Shown: positions 20,966 to 28,709 of the stretch, piece after piece
Layout: each line of letters begins with the position of its first letter
Numbering within the stretch: position 1 is the first letter of the stretch
From: Bolinopsis microptera
Lineage: Eukaryota; Ctenophora; Tentaculata; Lobata; Bolinopsidae
Reading direction: 5' to 3'
Assembly: GCF_026151205.1 (NCBI RefSeq)
Contig: NC_087083.1
Span: forward strand, 13,018,944 to 13,082,943
Length of the DNA stretch: 64,000 nt
The notes under the pieces: generated by a model
What the model saw: only the letters and a program-made list of their open reading frames with translations
Databases searched by the model: none
What the model was told of the DNA's origin: nothing
Translations under genes and position numbers: made by a program

Positions 20966-21750
20966 GGTATTTGATGCCGTCATTTTCATCTACGAAGAAT
21001 GAAGCTTGCGATGAAGAAACGCTAAAGTGAAAACCCCGTGTTCTGCGTTTTGATCTATCCATTGACAGAGAAGTTAAATGTTTTATTTTTGTTTTCATCT
21101 TTTGACCTACCGACCTGTGAGGAAATTGTAGGAGATGATAACGAAGAATTTATAAACTATGAACCATTGTTTTTTCTTTCGGAAGAAAAGTGGATAAAAT
21201 ATAATTATAATTTAGTTTAGCAAAAAGATCATCGTAAAGTGGGAACTCGCGAGAAATAAGGGTATACCTATTTACCTTGGCCTTGCAATACATCGCTTGT
21301 TCAGAAACAAGATCGATAAGACCCTGCAATCTTCCATGTACGTCCTTTGCATGGCCTCACCTCTCGCTAAGCACATTTTCTCAAGACTTGCTTTAATTTC
21401 GATTATAAATATTGCTTTATATTTATCATTGATTTATTAGTTTCATTGATTTATTAGTTTCATTGATTGGATCGATCTGGAAATCTTAGTACATACGGCG
21501 AACAATCCAAAAGGGTGTCGCCTTCATAGCAGCGGAAAGGATTTGGGAACGCGCCTCCTTGCTTGAGTTACTAGATCGTCCTCCCTTTTTCTTTCTCGAT
21601 TTGTTGGAAATGATCCAGTCGGAAACGAGTCGATTCATTTGGGCGCCCCCCAAGTGGGGGTCTCCCTACATACCAACGACTTTTAGGGCGTTGACTGATT
21701 TTTCGATGGCGACTACATCCATGGTGCCGCCTCCCATGTCGATCGTAATT
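20876..21750 (-). pseudogene. HSP70 pseudogene fragment inside tandem copy 3
   Basis: At 21640-21745 the minus strand reads IDMGGGTMDVVAIEKSVNAL, then KVVGM, a stop, and GDPHLGG. This is the phosphate-2 motif (D-L/M-GGGT-x-D) and the GDTHLGG segment of the HSP70 ATPase domain. Further on, KEARSQILSAAMKAT aligns with the following helix. At 20876-20920 AAYHLKALMGGSP precedes another stop and matches AAHHLRAL of the 4.4-kb fragment, so both ends of the ATPase domain are represented in the right order with a scrambled middle. Non-functional. Confidence 0.7.
20919..20963. repeat. Poly-C tract, about 45 bp
   Basis: Uninterrupted C run inside the HSP70 fragment. Length may be an assembly estimate. 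Two further C tracts are at 22252-22270 and 22794-22813. Confidence 0.95.
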
Positions 21751-22251
21751 GACTCTGTACAGCTGAGAGTGGGATCAGTGGGATTGATCATAATTAAAAA
21801 AATCGAGAATGATTTAAAATTTAGAACCCCCTCGCTTGAGCAGTTGCCTTTTTTAGTTCAGACTTTTAGGAGCCTTTTAATATAAACAATAAACTCCGGC
21901 AAATTAACGCCTGGTACGATTGGTTTTAAATGTAAAAAGAGAAATTTAGCCAGATAAAAAATTAAGACAAAAAAGAGAAAAAAACATGTAAAGAATTAGC
22001 GTTAACATTAAGAAGAAAAAAAGATTATACAATGATATTGTCTGGCAAGGTATAGTGGAATATTGTAAATATGCTTATATTGGCAATTAACCTGGTTTAA
22101 GACAAAAAAGAGAAAAAAAAACATGTAAAGAATTAGCGTTAACATTAAGAATAAAAAATATCATACAATGATATTTTCTGGCAAGGTATAGTGGTGTATT
22201 GCAGATATGCTTATATTGGTAATTAACCTAGTAGGTAGGAAGTTGTGAAGG

Positions 22252-22955
22252 CCCCCCCCCCCCCCCCCCCACAAAGTGGCCTCCAGGTCACGTGACAGCA
22301 CGTCACAAAGGTCACGTGACAGATCACATGTCATGTAACCACGTGACAAGCTCGTTAATTAAATGTCAAGGTCACGTGACAAGGTAATTGACCAATGAGG
22401 AGCCAGAACATCCTGATGAATCAATCATTAATCCCGACTAAAGGATCTAAAGTCTGATTAAACGGTTTGTCAAGCAGTTCTGTCACTTGATTACCCGTCA
22501 CGTGTTTAACTTTAGCATCATGTGACACCGTCACGTGTTTAACTTTAGCATCATGTGACATGAATTTTATTTGAACCTCGAGGTCACGTGACTGAATAAT
22601 TGATGAATGGGATGAATGTCCATTTGAAACTGTAGGTCACGTTACAAATTAATCAATGACGTTTTGCCGTCAAGTTTATCCATTCAGGGTCACATGACAG
22701 AAACACGTGCAGCATGAACCATGTTTAACCAACGAGAAGCGTACATCTGCACCGTCCTCTCGATCCTGAACCAATTATACATTCGCGATCATACCCCCCC
22801 CCCCCCCCCCCCCTGCACAAAGTGGCCCCCAGGTCACGTGACATTCACGAGTAGGATAATCACGTGACCATAAAAAATAAGGTGACGTTTTATCTTCATT
22901 ATCCGTAACGTGTTACAGTTTAGCATCATGTGACATGACTGTTATTTGAACCTCG
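22252..22955. promoter_or_regulatory. Cluster of CACGTG palindromes between poly-C tracts
   Basis: Ten CACGTG sites start at 22289, 22313, 22340, 22373, 22499, 22532, 22585, 22704, 22835 and 22861, five of them in the full palindrome GTCACGTGAC. Two direct copies of C-run + CACAAAGTGGCC(T/C)CCAGGTCACGTGAC begin at 22252 and 22794. TTTAACTTTAGCATCATGTG is also repeated. CACGTG is the bHLH-zip (USF/MITF/TFE) core, and GTCACGTGAC the CLEAR-type site. Whether this is a regulatory array or a tandem repeat family is undecided. Confidence 0.55.
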
Positions 22956-23433
22956 TATGATATTTATAATGATTCGATTCGTAATTTATTACTGTACAAC
23001 TAAAACACGCTAATTTAAAAAGCGAAATAAATAAATAATAATCAATATTAGTTAACATGTAGAAGTTCAATACACCCCCCTCCATCCAGCCAGAAATGAC
23101 TTTTGAAAGGCCCTCCTCGAAAAGTATTACCTCATCATAGAGAGAGGACCTTTCAAAAATCATTTCTGAATGGATGGTTTCGGCATTAAATTCAGCTCTA
23201 AAGCATATAGCTTTGCTATATTTGTGTTTTTTATTGGTTATTGAAATGATCTTCACTTTCTCACAGAAAAAGTCGGGGATCTCTTCATCCGTGATGGCTG
23301 GGCATTCTGAACATGATGTCTGTGCATCATTCAGCGGTAGTGTAGTCCGGCATCTCGGACATAGATATGTCGCATGCTCTTTTATGGATTTGATGTTCTT
23401 GAAATTTCCATTCATGACATAAGTTGCCTCCAC
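22942..23433 (-). CDS. OB-fold/zinc-ribbon exon, open copy
   Basis: Starts at acceptor TCTCAG|GTGGAGG (edge 23433), so the first codon is an internal Val rather than a start. It reads VEATYVMNGNFKNIKSIKEH, ATYLCPRCRTTLPLNDAQ and SCSECPA, then ITDEEIPDFFCEKVKIISIT and strands CFRAEF, IHSEMIF. The C-x2-C ... C-x2-C ribbon embedded in beta strands is reminiscent of the RPA70 DBD-C zinc-ribbon OB fold. RPA-like proteins are also carried by some Helitrons, an alternative origin. Only copy of this exon in the window that is open with all four Cys. The preceding exon is probably 23638-23765. Confidence 0.55.
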   Translation of the reverse strand: MEATYVMNGNFKNIKSIKEHATYLCPRCRTTLPLNDAQTSCSECPAITDEEIPDFFCEKVKIISITNKKHKYSKAICFRAEFNAETIHSEMIFERSSLYDEVILFEEGLSKVISGWMEGGVLNFYMLTNIDYYLFISLFKLACFSCTVINYESNHYKYHTRFK

Positions 23434-23637
23434 CTGAGAAAATATCGAATTTGAGTAACGTATCCAACATTATAAAAACAGGGAAACAGAGATTTTAAGA
23501 AAAAATAAAGGAACGTTTTACAATAGTTCTAAACTTAATTAACAAACTGCTAAAGTAACAGATCTAAATTGGAGATGATATAGAGAATGAGCATGTCATC
23601 TATCACAATTTTTAAAAAATCATCAAATAGTACTTAC

Positions 23638-23765
23638 ATCTTTATCTAACAATCGCCTTGCCATCCTCTTGATATCTTTCGCCCATATATTGAATGTATG
23701 GGTTTTTAACTCAAACGGCACTCGAATGGCAATCTTGATTCTTAAATATGAATCGACCGGTTTGA
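23638..23765 (-). CDS. OB-fold-like exon (HTFNIW type), copy 2
   Basis: Reads SYLRIKIAIRVPFELKTHTF then NIWAKDIKRMARRLLDKD and ends at donor GAT|GTAAGTAC (GT at 23636-23637). Aligns with 5427-5562. It lies just upstream, in transcription order, of the zinc-ribbon exon with compatible spacing, so the two may make one OB domain. In tandem copy 1 this exon is deleted (sequence jumps at about 13055). Confidence 0.5.
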
Positions 23766-23889
23766 GCTTAACAAGACATCCATAAAGGGTAGACATGATC
23801 AATGAGTGTTTTAGTATGGAGTGTTGTTGAGAGATGGTAAACTGAACTAATTAATTCACAAACAAGTTGTTGTATTTATACCCATATCC

Positions 23890-24083
23890 ACAGATGTGCA
23901 TGCAGGAGATCGTGCAGATCTTCGTATTCTTCATTTAGCTGATAGCATAGCCATGAATACATATGCTACATCCCCCGTCCCATTATTTCGATATACAACC
24001 TCAGGCTTTTTATAACTCTCGAAAGCAGTGACAACTTAGTAGCTGAAACCACAGGGTATATGTTCTTTAACACGTGTAATATT
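23890..24083 (-). pseudogene. Polymerase exonuclease-domain exon, copy 3 (stop)
   Basis: Acceptor ATTTTCAG|AATATT (edge 24083). HIPCGFSY is followed by a premature stop from a base change (TAC AAA to TAC TAA), and the end is altered (SAK then a stop) relative to 13186-13376. It follows the DxE exon at 24173-24222 in transcription order. Confidence 0.6.
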
Positions 24084-24172
24084 CTGAAAATAAAATGAAA
24101 AGGGTTGTGAATGAAATTAAACAAATGCGAGTGATTATAACCAGTTAGCAGATTGATTGATATGTTTCAAAC

Positions 24173-24222
24173 CTGCGGATTTGAATCCCCCTCTTCCAAT
24201 GGTGAGATTTAGGATTCGAAAT
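24173..24222 (-). pseudogene. Small polymerase exon carrying the Exo I DFE motif
   Basis: A 50-nt exon between acceptor CATTTCAG|ATTTCGAATCC and donor CCGCAG|GTTTGA. With the phase of the preceding exon it encodes the second half of the Asp codon, then Phe-Glu-Ser and an immediate TAA, then ISPLEEGDSNPQ. D-F-E is the first exonuclease motif of family B polymerases; in the Polinton/adintovirus type it follows a VY-A strand, which is what ends the preceding exon. The intron splits the Asp codon. The stop makes this copy non-functional. Confidence 0.55.
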
Positions 24223-24366
24223 CTGAAATGATGTGGAAATAAGCTGTTGTTACTAATTATTTGACTGAGAAATGTAGCATAGTATTCTTTGAGAGGGCGG
24301 ATGGTGTAATAGTTGATTAATTAATTAATAAAGCAGTATATAATTAACATTATAAACAATTATTAC

Positions 24367-24535
24367 CTGCTATATACAATGTATGCTGGTGACTGAACCA
24401 TCTTCCCAAACGATTTAAAGAAGAGTTTGTCATCGGATGGGAACTTTATTCCCTGAGCTTTAAAGCGTATACAATTTTCTTCTTGTTTCGAGAGATTTTC
24501 TGCCTTGATGAACCCATGAAAACATCTGAAAAATG
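24367..24535 (-). CDS. Polymerase zinc-finger/pre-Exo exon
   Basis: Acceptor CATTTTTTCAG|ATG (edge 24535) and donor GCAG|GTAATA. It reads CFHGFIKAENLSKQEENC, then a basic stretch, GIKFPSDDKLFFKSFGKM and SPAYIVY. Known Polinton/adintovirus-type family B polymerases have C-x2-C...F.S.E.L..H...C, an IxxP segment, a lysine-rich segment and P(F/Y)(V/I)(V/I)YADFE at this position. Here the finger His is Gln and a one-base insertion near the donor disturbs the YAD junction. Confidence 0.6.
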
Positions 24536-24614
24536 TGGAAAGTGTGTAAGTATTCATAGTGTAAAAAACATTTGTGGTTAAAATTCGAATTATTAGTAAA
24601 TATTTGATTAATAC

Positions 24615-24830
24615 CTGATGCGGTGATAGTGTGTTTTCCTGGTTCTTGGTCTCTTGAGCAGTGCATTCAGGGATTTAATGTAGACAAAGTGTGAAGTGCT
24701 GCCATTTGTCAGTATCAATATATTAACAGTGAGCTTGTTAGGATCTTCAATTTTTGAGATTCTAACAGGATAAAAGGGTTCTGTTGCCGCTTTTTTATCG
24801 TCATCATACCCAACTACATTTATCCTTACA
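24615..24830 (-). CDS. Family B polymerase N-terminal exon (INV-GYDDD ... VYIKSLNALL)
   Basis: Acceptor TTTTTAG|TGTAAGG (edge 24830) and donor ATCAG|GTATTA. It reads VRINVVGYDDDKK, PFYPVRISKIEDP, VNILILTNGSTSHFVYIKSL and NALLKRPRTRKTHY. This order (INVxGYED ... YPLRIS ... VNLLLLSN...HYVxIKxLSRLL) is the conserved block preceding the zinc finger and Exo I in the protein-primed polymerases of Polintons/Mavericks/adintoviruses. The exon is open. These polymerases are usually intronless, so the intron at each end is unusual. The Penelope fragment lies in the intron just upstream in transcription order. Confidence 0.65.
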
Positions 24831-24863
24831 CTAAAAATTAACATTTTAGTTAGTTTATAACAT

Positions 24864-25234
24864 CTGGTGAGAAGATTGAAGTATTAAAATGTTGCCAACT
24901 TTGTAATAAGTGTTATGTAGGAAGAACGGTGCAGCCCCTAAGGGCACGAGTAAACGAACATCGCGCCCATTACTACAAACTCATTTCGGACAATACGTTT
25001 GTCCCTGAAGAAAACGACGACGGATTAAGCTTGGGTAAACACCTTGTAGAAGTTCATAACATGAAACAACGTGACAATTTCAACCAGGCTTATAAAGTGT
25101 CAATTCTCAGTAATAGTAGCCCAAGAACTCTAGAAGTGGATGAACACCGTTATATTCAGAAACTAAGAACTATACGTCCATTGGGGCTCAATGCCATGGA
25201 CCCGTTTGGGATTCCATTATTGGATTTATCTTAA
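24864..25234 (+). pseudogene. Penelope-like element fragment: GIY-YIG endonuclease domain
   Basis: An open frame from about 24864 reads LKCCQLCNKCYVGRTVQPLR, ARVNEHRAHYY, then SLGKHLVEVHNM, FNQAYKVSILSNSSPRTLEV, DEHRYIQKLRTIRPLGLNAM and DPFGIPLLDLS with a stop. The CYVG-T...L..R...H core is the GIY-YIG nuclease signature; the Cys pairs and the LRPLGLN..NPFGIPLL tail resemble the C-terminal endonuclease of Penelope-like retroelements in invertebrates. No reverse transcriptase precedes it, so it is a 3' fragment. It lies on the strand opposite to the polymerase exons. Confidence 0.65.
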
Positions 25235-25501
25235 AGGTTTTCCATTGCATTGGGGCACAAGAGTTATGTCTTTAAAAATATTCATATCGTTTTTAGTTGT
25301 GTCATTTCATTTCCAATGTTACACTTTGTAGGAACTGATATTAACCGAGTTTCTGATTCAGGATGTTACTGAAGATAGTAATGAAAATGTTTTAACACCT
25401 CAGTACTGTGTTTTACTACAGCTCAACCTGCTCAGTCTGACTATTTGGGAATTTAAACTCTGAGTATTAAAATGTTATTAATACACTCACTAAGAACCTA
25501 C

Positions 25502-25669
25502 TTGTTGAGTCGTTCAAATCTATCAATTTGTGATAAGGTGATTGGCCAAGTGATACCATCCTCATGAACAATCTCCTCTTCATATTGCCGATACCAAGCC
25601 AGTTCACTCGCATTGCAATCTCCTCGTGTATATGGATTTTTTGCTGCTATTGTACACCATAGCAAACAG
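25502..25669 (-). CDS. Family B polymerase N-terminal exon (CLLWCTIAA ... RFERLN)
   Basis: Acceptor ATCCCAG|CTGTTTGC (edge 25669) and donor AACAA|GTAGGT. It reads CLLWCTIAAKNPYTRGDC, AWYRQYEEEIVHEDGITWPI and TLSQIDRFERLNK. The related polymerases have a CF.W.I.AAL......R...Y motif followed by (F/Y)P(V/I)....I..FE..N, directly before the INV-GYED block, which here begins the next exon. Open and the best-preserved copy; broken copies are at 8.7 and 9.4 kb. Confidence 0.65.
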
Positions 25670-26079
25670 CTGGGATATGATGATTTAAAAATTAAAACAA
25701 AATAAGAATTGGGAGAATAAAATAACTATCGTTTGATTTGTATTAAACCATACTACACATTGAATTAGGATTCCTTTAAATATCAAATCGATTTATTGTA
25801 AACTTGTTTACTCTGTAATAAATGGCATAAAATTGAATTTTTGTTTAACTGAATTTTTGTTAAACTGAATAGAGCAGAAAAATTAAGAAACACTAACCGA
25901 TCATTTTTATTTTTGAATAGTTTGTAAATGACTTGAATGCTCAGATAAAATTTTGCGCTTCTATAGAACTCTTGTTGTAATCTGAAACGATGTAGTTTGG
26001 TTGGGTGATGTATGACGATAACTTAATTAGAAGTTGAACTCATACTACAGCCATATATATCAAAAACATGTTAACTCAC

Positions 26080-26319
26080 TGCAAAATATCTGAAAATCTT
26101 GGCAGCTCTTCCTCTAAAACCTCAGTTACCGCAGGAGATGAAGAATTGGAGGGTATTTTTATTATCTTGAATAATCCACCTACAGCAGAGAGTGTTTCCT
26201 CAGGATCTTGGGGTGCAACTCGTCTTCTCTTGTTTTGATAGGATGGGGTTTGAGAGAAAATGTGGGCATTACGAGCTCTTCCTGTTGTAAAATTCTCACC
26301 ACAATCCTCGCAGGGATAC
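26080..26319 (-). CDS. C2H2-type finger exon, open copy
   Basis: Acceptor TTTTCCACAG|GTATCC (edge 26319) and donor TTTTGCA|GTGAGT. It reads YPCEDCGENFTTGRARNAHI, then a basic patch YQNKRRRVAPQDP and an acidic tail VTEVLEEELPRFSDILQ. Its first codon is completed by the preceding exon (Trp). Copies 14490-14797 and 18390-18697 are frameshifted here. Finger His spacing is incomplete for a canonical C2H2. Confidence 0.5.
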
Positions 26320-26439
26320 CTGTGGAAAATAAGATTATTGTCACATGATTATGAATGATAAAAAGAACGATTTAAAATAAATTAATTAATTAAAGAAAAA
26401 AATTTAAATATGATTGTAAATATAATAAAGAAAGGCTAA

Positions 26440-26710
26440 CAAACCATTTTCGCTGACATTGCAAAGGATGATGAGTTAATTCATCACTTTCTAACTCTAT
26501 TTCCTTGCAGCAAATGGGGCAAAACCGACCAAAACCTTTGCATGCCGTAAGATGATTCTTGTAATTTCGATAATCCAAGGATTTGTCACATCTTACACAA
26601 ATGATTGAACGAACCATGTCAAAACAGCACCGTAGCAGAGCAAATGATATAATGAAGACTGGGTATTTTGTTTGGTATTTACTATTTATAAACTGTATGG
26701 AGAAAAACAA
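26440..26710 (-). CDS. Double zinc-finger exon
   Basis: Reads MVRSIICVRCDKSLDYRNYK, NHLTACKGFGRFCPICCKEI and ESDELTHHPLQC. The first module is C-x2-C...H-x4-C and the second C-x2-C...H-H-x3-C. The second half matches 14863-15300; the first half replaces the ribbon by a different finger. First exon in the inferred order of the 23.9-26.7 kb locus. Its Met may be a real start since no acceptor is obvious upstream; the (CT)n tract lies just beyond. Confidence 0.5.
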
Positions 26711-26873
<163 letters not shown>

Positions 26874-27064
26874 CCCCTCCCCTTTTTATTTTCCCAGCTC
26901 TATCATATTATACGTCAGAGGATGTGTCGGTACTTGAGATAATCAAGATGGATATGAATGGGTGCTATCAAGTAATTTAATTTAGAAAGCATATGTTGCA
27001 AATTTGATTGCTGCTAAAATGTCATTGATTTACGTCATTGTAGATGTAACTGAGACAATTCAAA

Positions 27065-27355
27065 ATAAAGATAAGAAAATTAAATTTTTATATTCTTCAT
27101 TTCATTGTGCAATATGATGCATGAAAAATAAGCAGGCATTACAACTTTAATTTGTCTGACGCCATATCTGAAATTTCCCCCTAGCAGATAACCAGAAAAC
27201 ATGGTATGAGGTAAAGATAAGAAAATTAAATTATCATGTTCTTCATTTCGTTGTGCAATATGATTCAGAGTGAAAGATATTTAGGTGTTGCTACTTTAAT
27301 TTCCTTGACGTCATATCTGAAATTTCCCAAGCAGATAACAAAAAACATGTCACGG
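27065..27355. repeat. Tandem pair of about 140-bp promoter-proximal units
   Basis: AGATAAGAAAATTAAATT ... TTCTTCATTTC ... TGTGCAATATGAT ... CATATCTGAAATTTCCC ... GCAGATAAC occurs at about 27068-27205 and 27213-27350. The second copy carries a full CRE palindrome TGACGTCA (about 27308), the first TGACGCCA. Immediately upstream of the duplicated TATA promoters. Confidence 0.7.
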
Positions 27356-27415
27356 TGGGGTGATTATAATGTGATTGATAGGTGTATAAATACCAATGTC
27401 TGAGAGAAGAAGTAA
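27355..27415 (+). promoter_or_regulatory. TATA-box core promoter, copy 1
   Basis: GTGGGGTGATTATAATGTG followed by GATAGGTGTATAAATACCAA. The TATAAATA box is at about 27386-27393. An almost identical 60-bp block is at 27603-27665. Conservation of the block and the ATG-initiated ORFs about 80-85 bp downstream in both copies support a real promoter. Confidence 0.55.
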
Positions 27416-27474
27416 CTTAGTTTTCATTTTTCTATCAGCAACAGTTTTCATTTTGAACAGCAGTAACAAACCAT

Positions 27475-27624
27475 GTTTTTCGCTATCATTTACGCGATGG
27501 AGCAGGCCGCAGGACATGTCAAACTGATCTTGGAAAAAAATGTAGCACACAAGACGCTGTTCCAGACAATAAGCGTGTGGAGGAAGGAGAAAGCATGTCA
27601 TGATGGGGTGATTGTAATGTGATT
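27475..27624 (+). CDS. Paralogous short ORF under promoter copy 1
   Basis: ATG in ACCATGTTTTTCGCT: MFFAIIYAMEQAAGHVKLIL then EKNVAHKTLFQTISVWRKEK and a short tail to a stop that runs into promoter copy 2. It aligns with the first exon of the 27.7-kb gene (NFFAVIFALDLASSHTKLVL ... YRTICVWRKE) but has no splice donor, since the second promoter copy replaces it. Probably a truncated duplicate. Confidence 0.45.
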
Positions 27625-27665
27625 AAATAGGTGTATAAATACCAATGTCTGGGAGAGGAAGTCAC
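27603..27665 (+). promoter_or_regulatory. TATA-box core promoter, copy 2
   Basis: GGGGTGATTGTAATGTGATT then AAATAGGTGTATAAATACCA; TATA box about 27633-27640. The CDS start at 27716 is about 80 bp downstream, leaving a short leader. Confidence 0.55.
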
Positions 27666-27715
27666 TTTCAGTAAATTTCGTTCTCAGTGCAAGTGTCATT
27701 CCCACCTCAATAACA

Positions 27716-28064
27716 ATGGAAAATTTTTTCGCAGTTATTTTCGCTTTAGATCTGGCCTCATCACATACGAAACTGGTGCTGGAGGTCAATAAGGCCTTCA
27801 GCACCAGCTATAGGACTATTTGTGTTTGGAGAAAGGAAGTCTTGACCGGATTTGAACTCGGTGACCAGGTTATTATAACATTTTTTTTTTAATTATTTAT
27901 TCAATTCATTCATTCGCAGAGATGAATTGATGTGATATTTTATAACACAATTAAAATTACAGGTGAAGCTGTCTGTGGAGAAAAACGCACGGGGTTTCTT
28001 AAAGTTGGTTGCCATCAAGAAGGAATCATTCGATAGCTGTCTGAAATGTTTCTCGAGTGTATAG
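27716..28064 (+). CDS. Small two-exon gene, unknown function
   Basis: Exon 1 27716-27868 (51 codons, MENFFAVIFALDLASSHTKL ... LTGFELGDQ), donor CAG|GTTATT, intron 27869-27962 ending in TTACAG, exon 2 27963-28064 (VKLSVEKNARGFLKLVAIKK ... CLKCFSSV, stop). Product 84 residues, helix first, basic middle, one CxxC. The first 15 residues are hydrophobic but acidic residues follow, so a signal peptide is doubtful. A second frame through exon 2 (MFLECIAVGERQ) reaches a donor CAG|GTAAAG at 28082 and would join the ECEEC exon at 28190, so the real gene may have three exons with a frameshift here. No family recognised. Confidence 0.45.
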
Positions 28065-28189
28065 CCGTTGGTGAACGTCAGGTAAAGTTTGATATTAATT
28101 ATTCAGAAGCAAATTTATTCAGATAAAATTGTATTGATTGAATGTGTAATGAATTGGTGGCATGTGATAAAAATGACTTTTTTCCCAGG

Positions 28190-28703
28190 TGGAGGAGTGT
28201 GAGGAATGTGTACAGGGTGGCCCAAAAGTGACTACCCACACGCAACCTCTTAATAACTCACGTAATTCGTCTCCAAATTGCACCCCAAATTGGGAGTGTC
28301 ACGCCACGCCCAATGTAATTGGGCGTGGCTTACGAAACTTTCAGGAAATCTAAGTTTGACCCATATCTATAATCTCTGAAATTTTGGTGCAATTTGGAGA
28401 CGAATTACGTGAGTTATTAAGAGGTTGCGTGTGGGTAGTCACTTTTGGGCCACCCTGTATTTGACGTGTTGGTGCCTGAAGAGGGTAACTCTAGCCCTCG
28501 CCCTGGTGGCTAAGAGCACCACCAAATTTAAATACAGTATTGGCCATGATTTGCTATGGAGCGGGGAGGGAGAGGAATATCGGACAATTATGTTCAAAAA
28601 AAATGTAAACTTGTTTAGAATGGTGCCCCTGCTCAAGGTGGAGCAGGGGTACCAGGTTAGGTGTTGGAGGGGACCTTACATTGAAATTGTTGACATTTTT
28701 TGA
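28190..28703 (+). pseudogene. Downstream exon split by a MITE
   Basis: Acceptor TTTCCCAG|GTGGAGGAGTG near 28189. Coding-like VEECEECV is interrupted at 28211 by the MITE and resumes FDVLVPEEGNSSPRPGG, then a stop. A different frame from inside the MITE is open to 28703 (VTLALALVAKSTTKFKYSIG ... VEQGYQVRCWRGPYIEIVDI). The uninterrupted paralogue is at 8950-9110 (minus). Which frame was used cannot be decided from this window. Confidence 0.5.
28211..28459. mobile_element. Mariner-type MITE, 245 bp with about 70-bp TIRs
   Basis: CAGGGTGGCCCAAAAGTGAC at 28213 and its inverted copy ending at 28457; TIRs extend about 70 bp (to TTGCACC/GGTGCAA) with essentially no mismatches. TA duplicated at 28211-28212 and 28458-28459. 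The centre has an extra internal palindrome (GCCACGCCCAAT / ATTGGGCGTGGC). No ORF. TA target and CAGGGTGG ends fit nonautonomous mariner elements. Insertion confirmed by the empty site at 9.06 kb. Confidence 0.9.
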
Positions 28704-28709
28704 TTTTTG

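Larger units (their letters stand above)
21751..24370. repeat. Tandem duplication, copy 3 (partial, rearranged)
   Basis: 21751-22245 matches 17147-17620, and 23434-24370 matches 12875-13500. Between them lie the C-tract/CACGTG block and the open zinc-ribbon exon. The copy retains the DxE exon that is deleted from copy 1. Confidence 0.75.

Noticed and set aside
23890-26710. A complete, active Polinton or adintovirus
   Set aside because: No terminal inverted repeats, integrase, ATPase, protease or capsid genes, or polymerase palm motifs were found, and several exons have stops.
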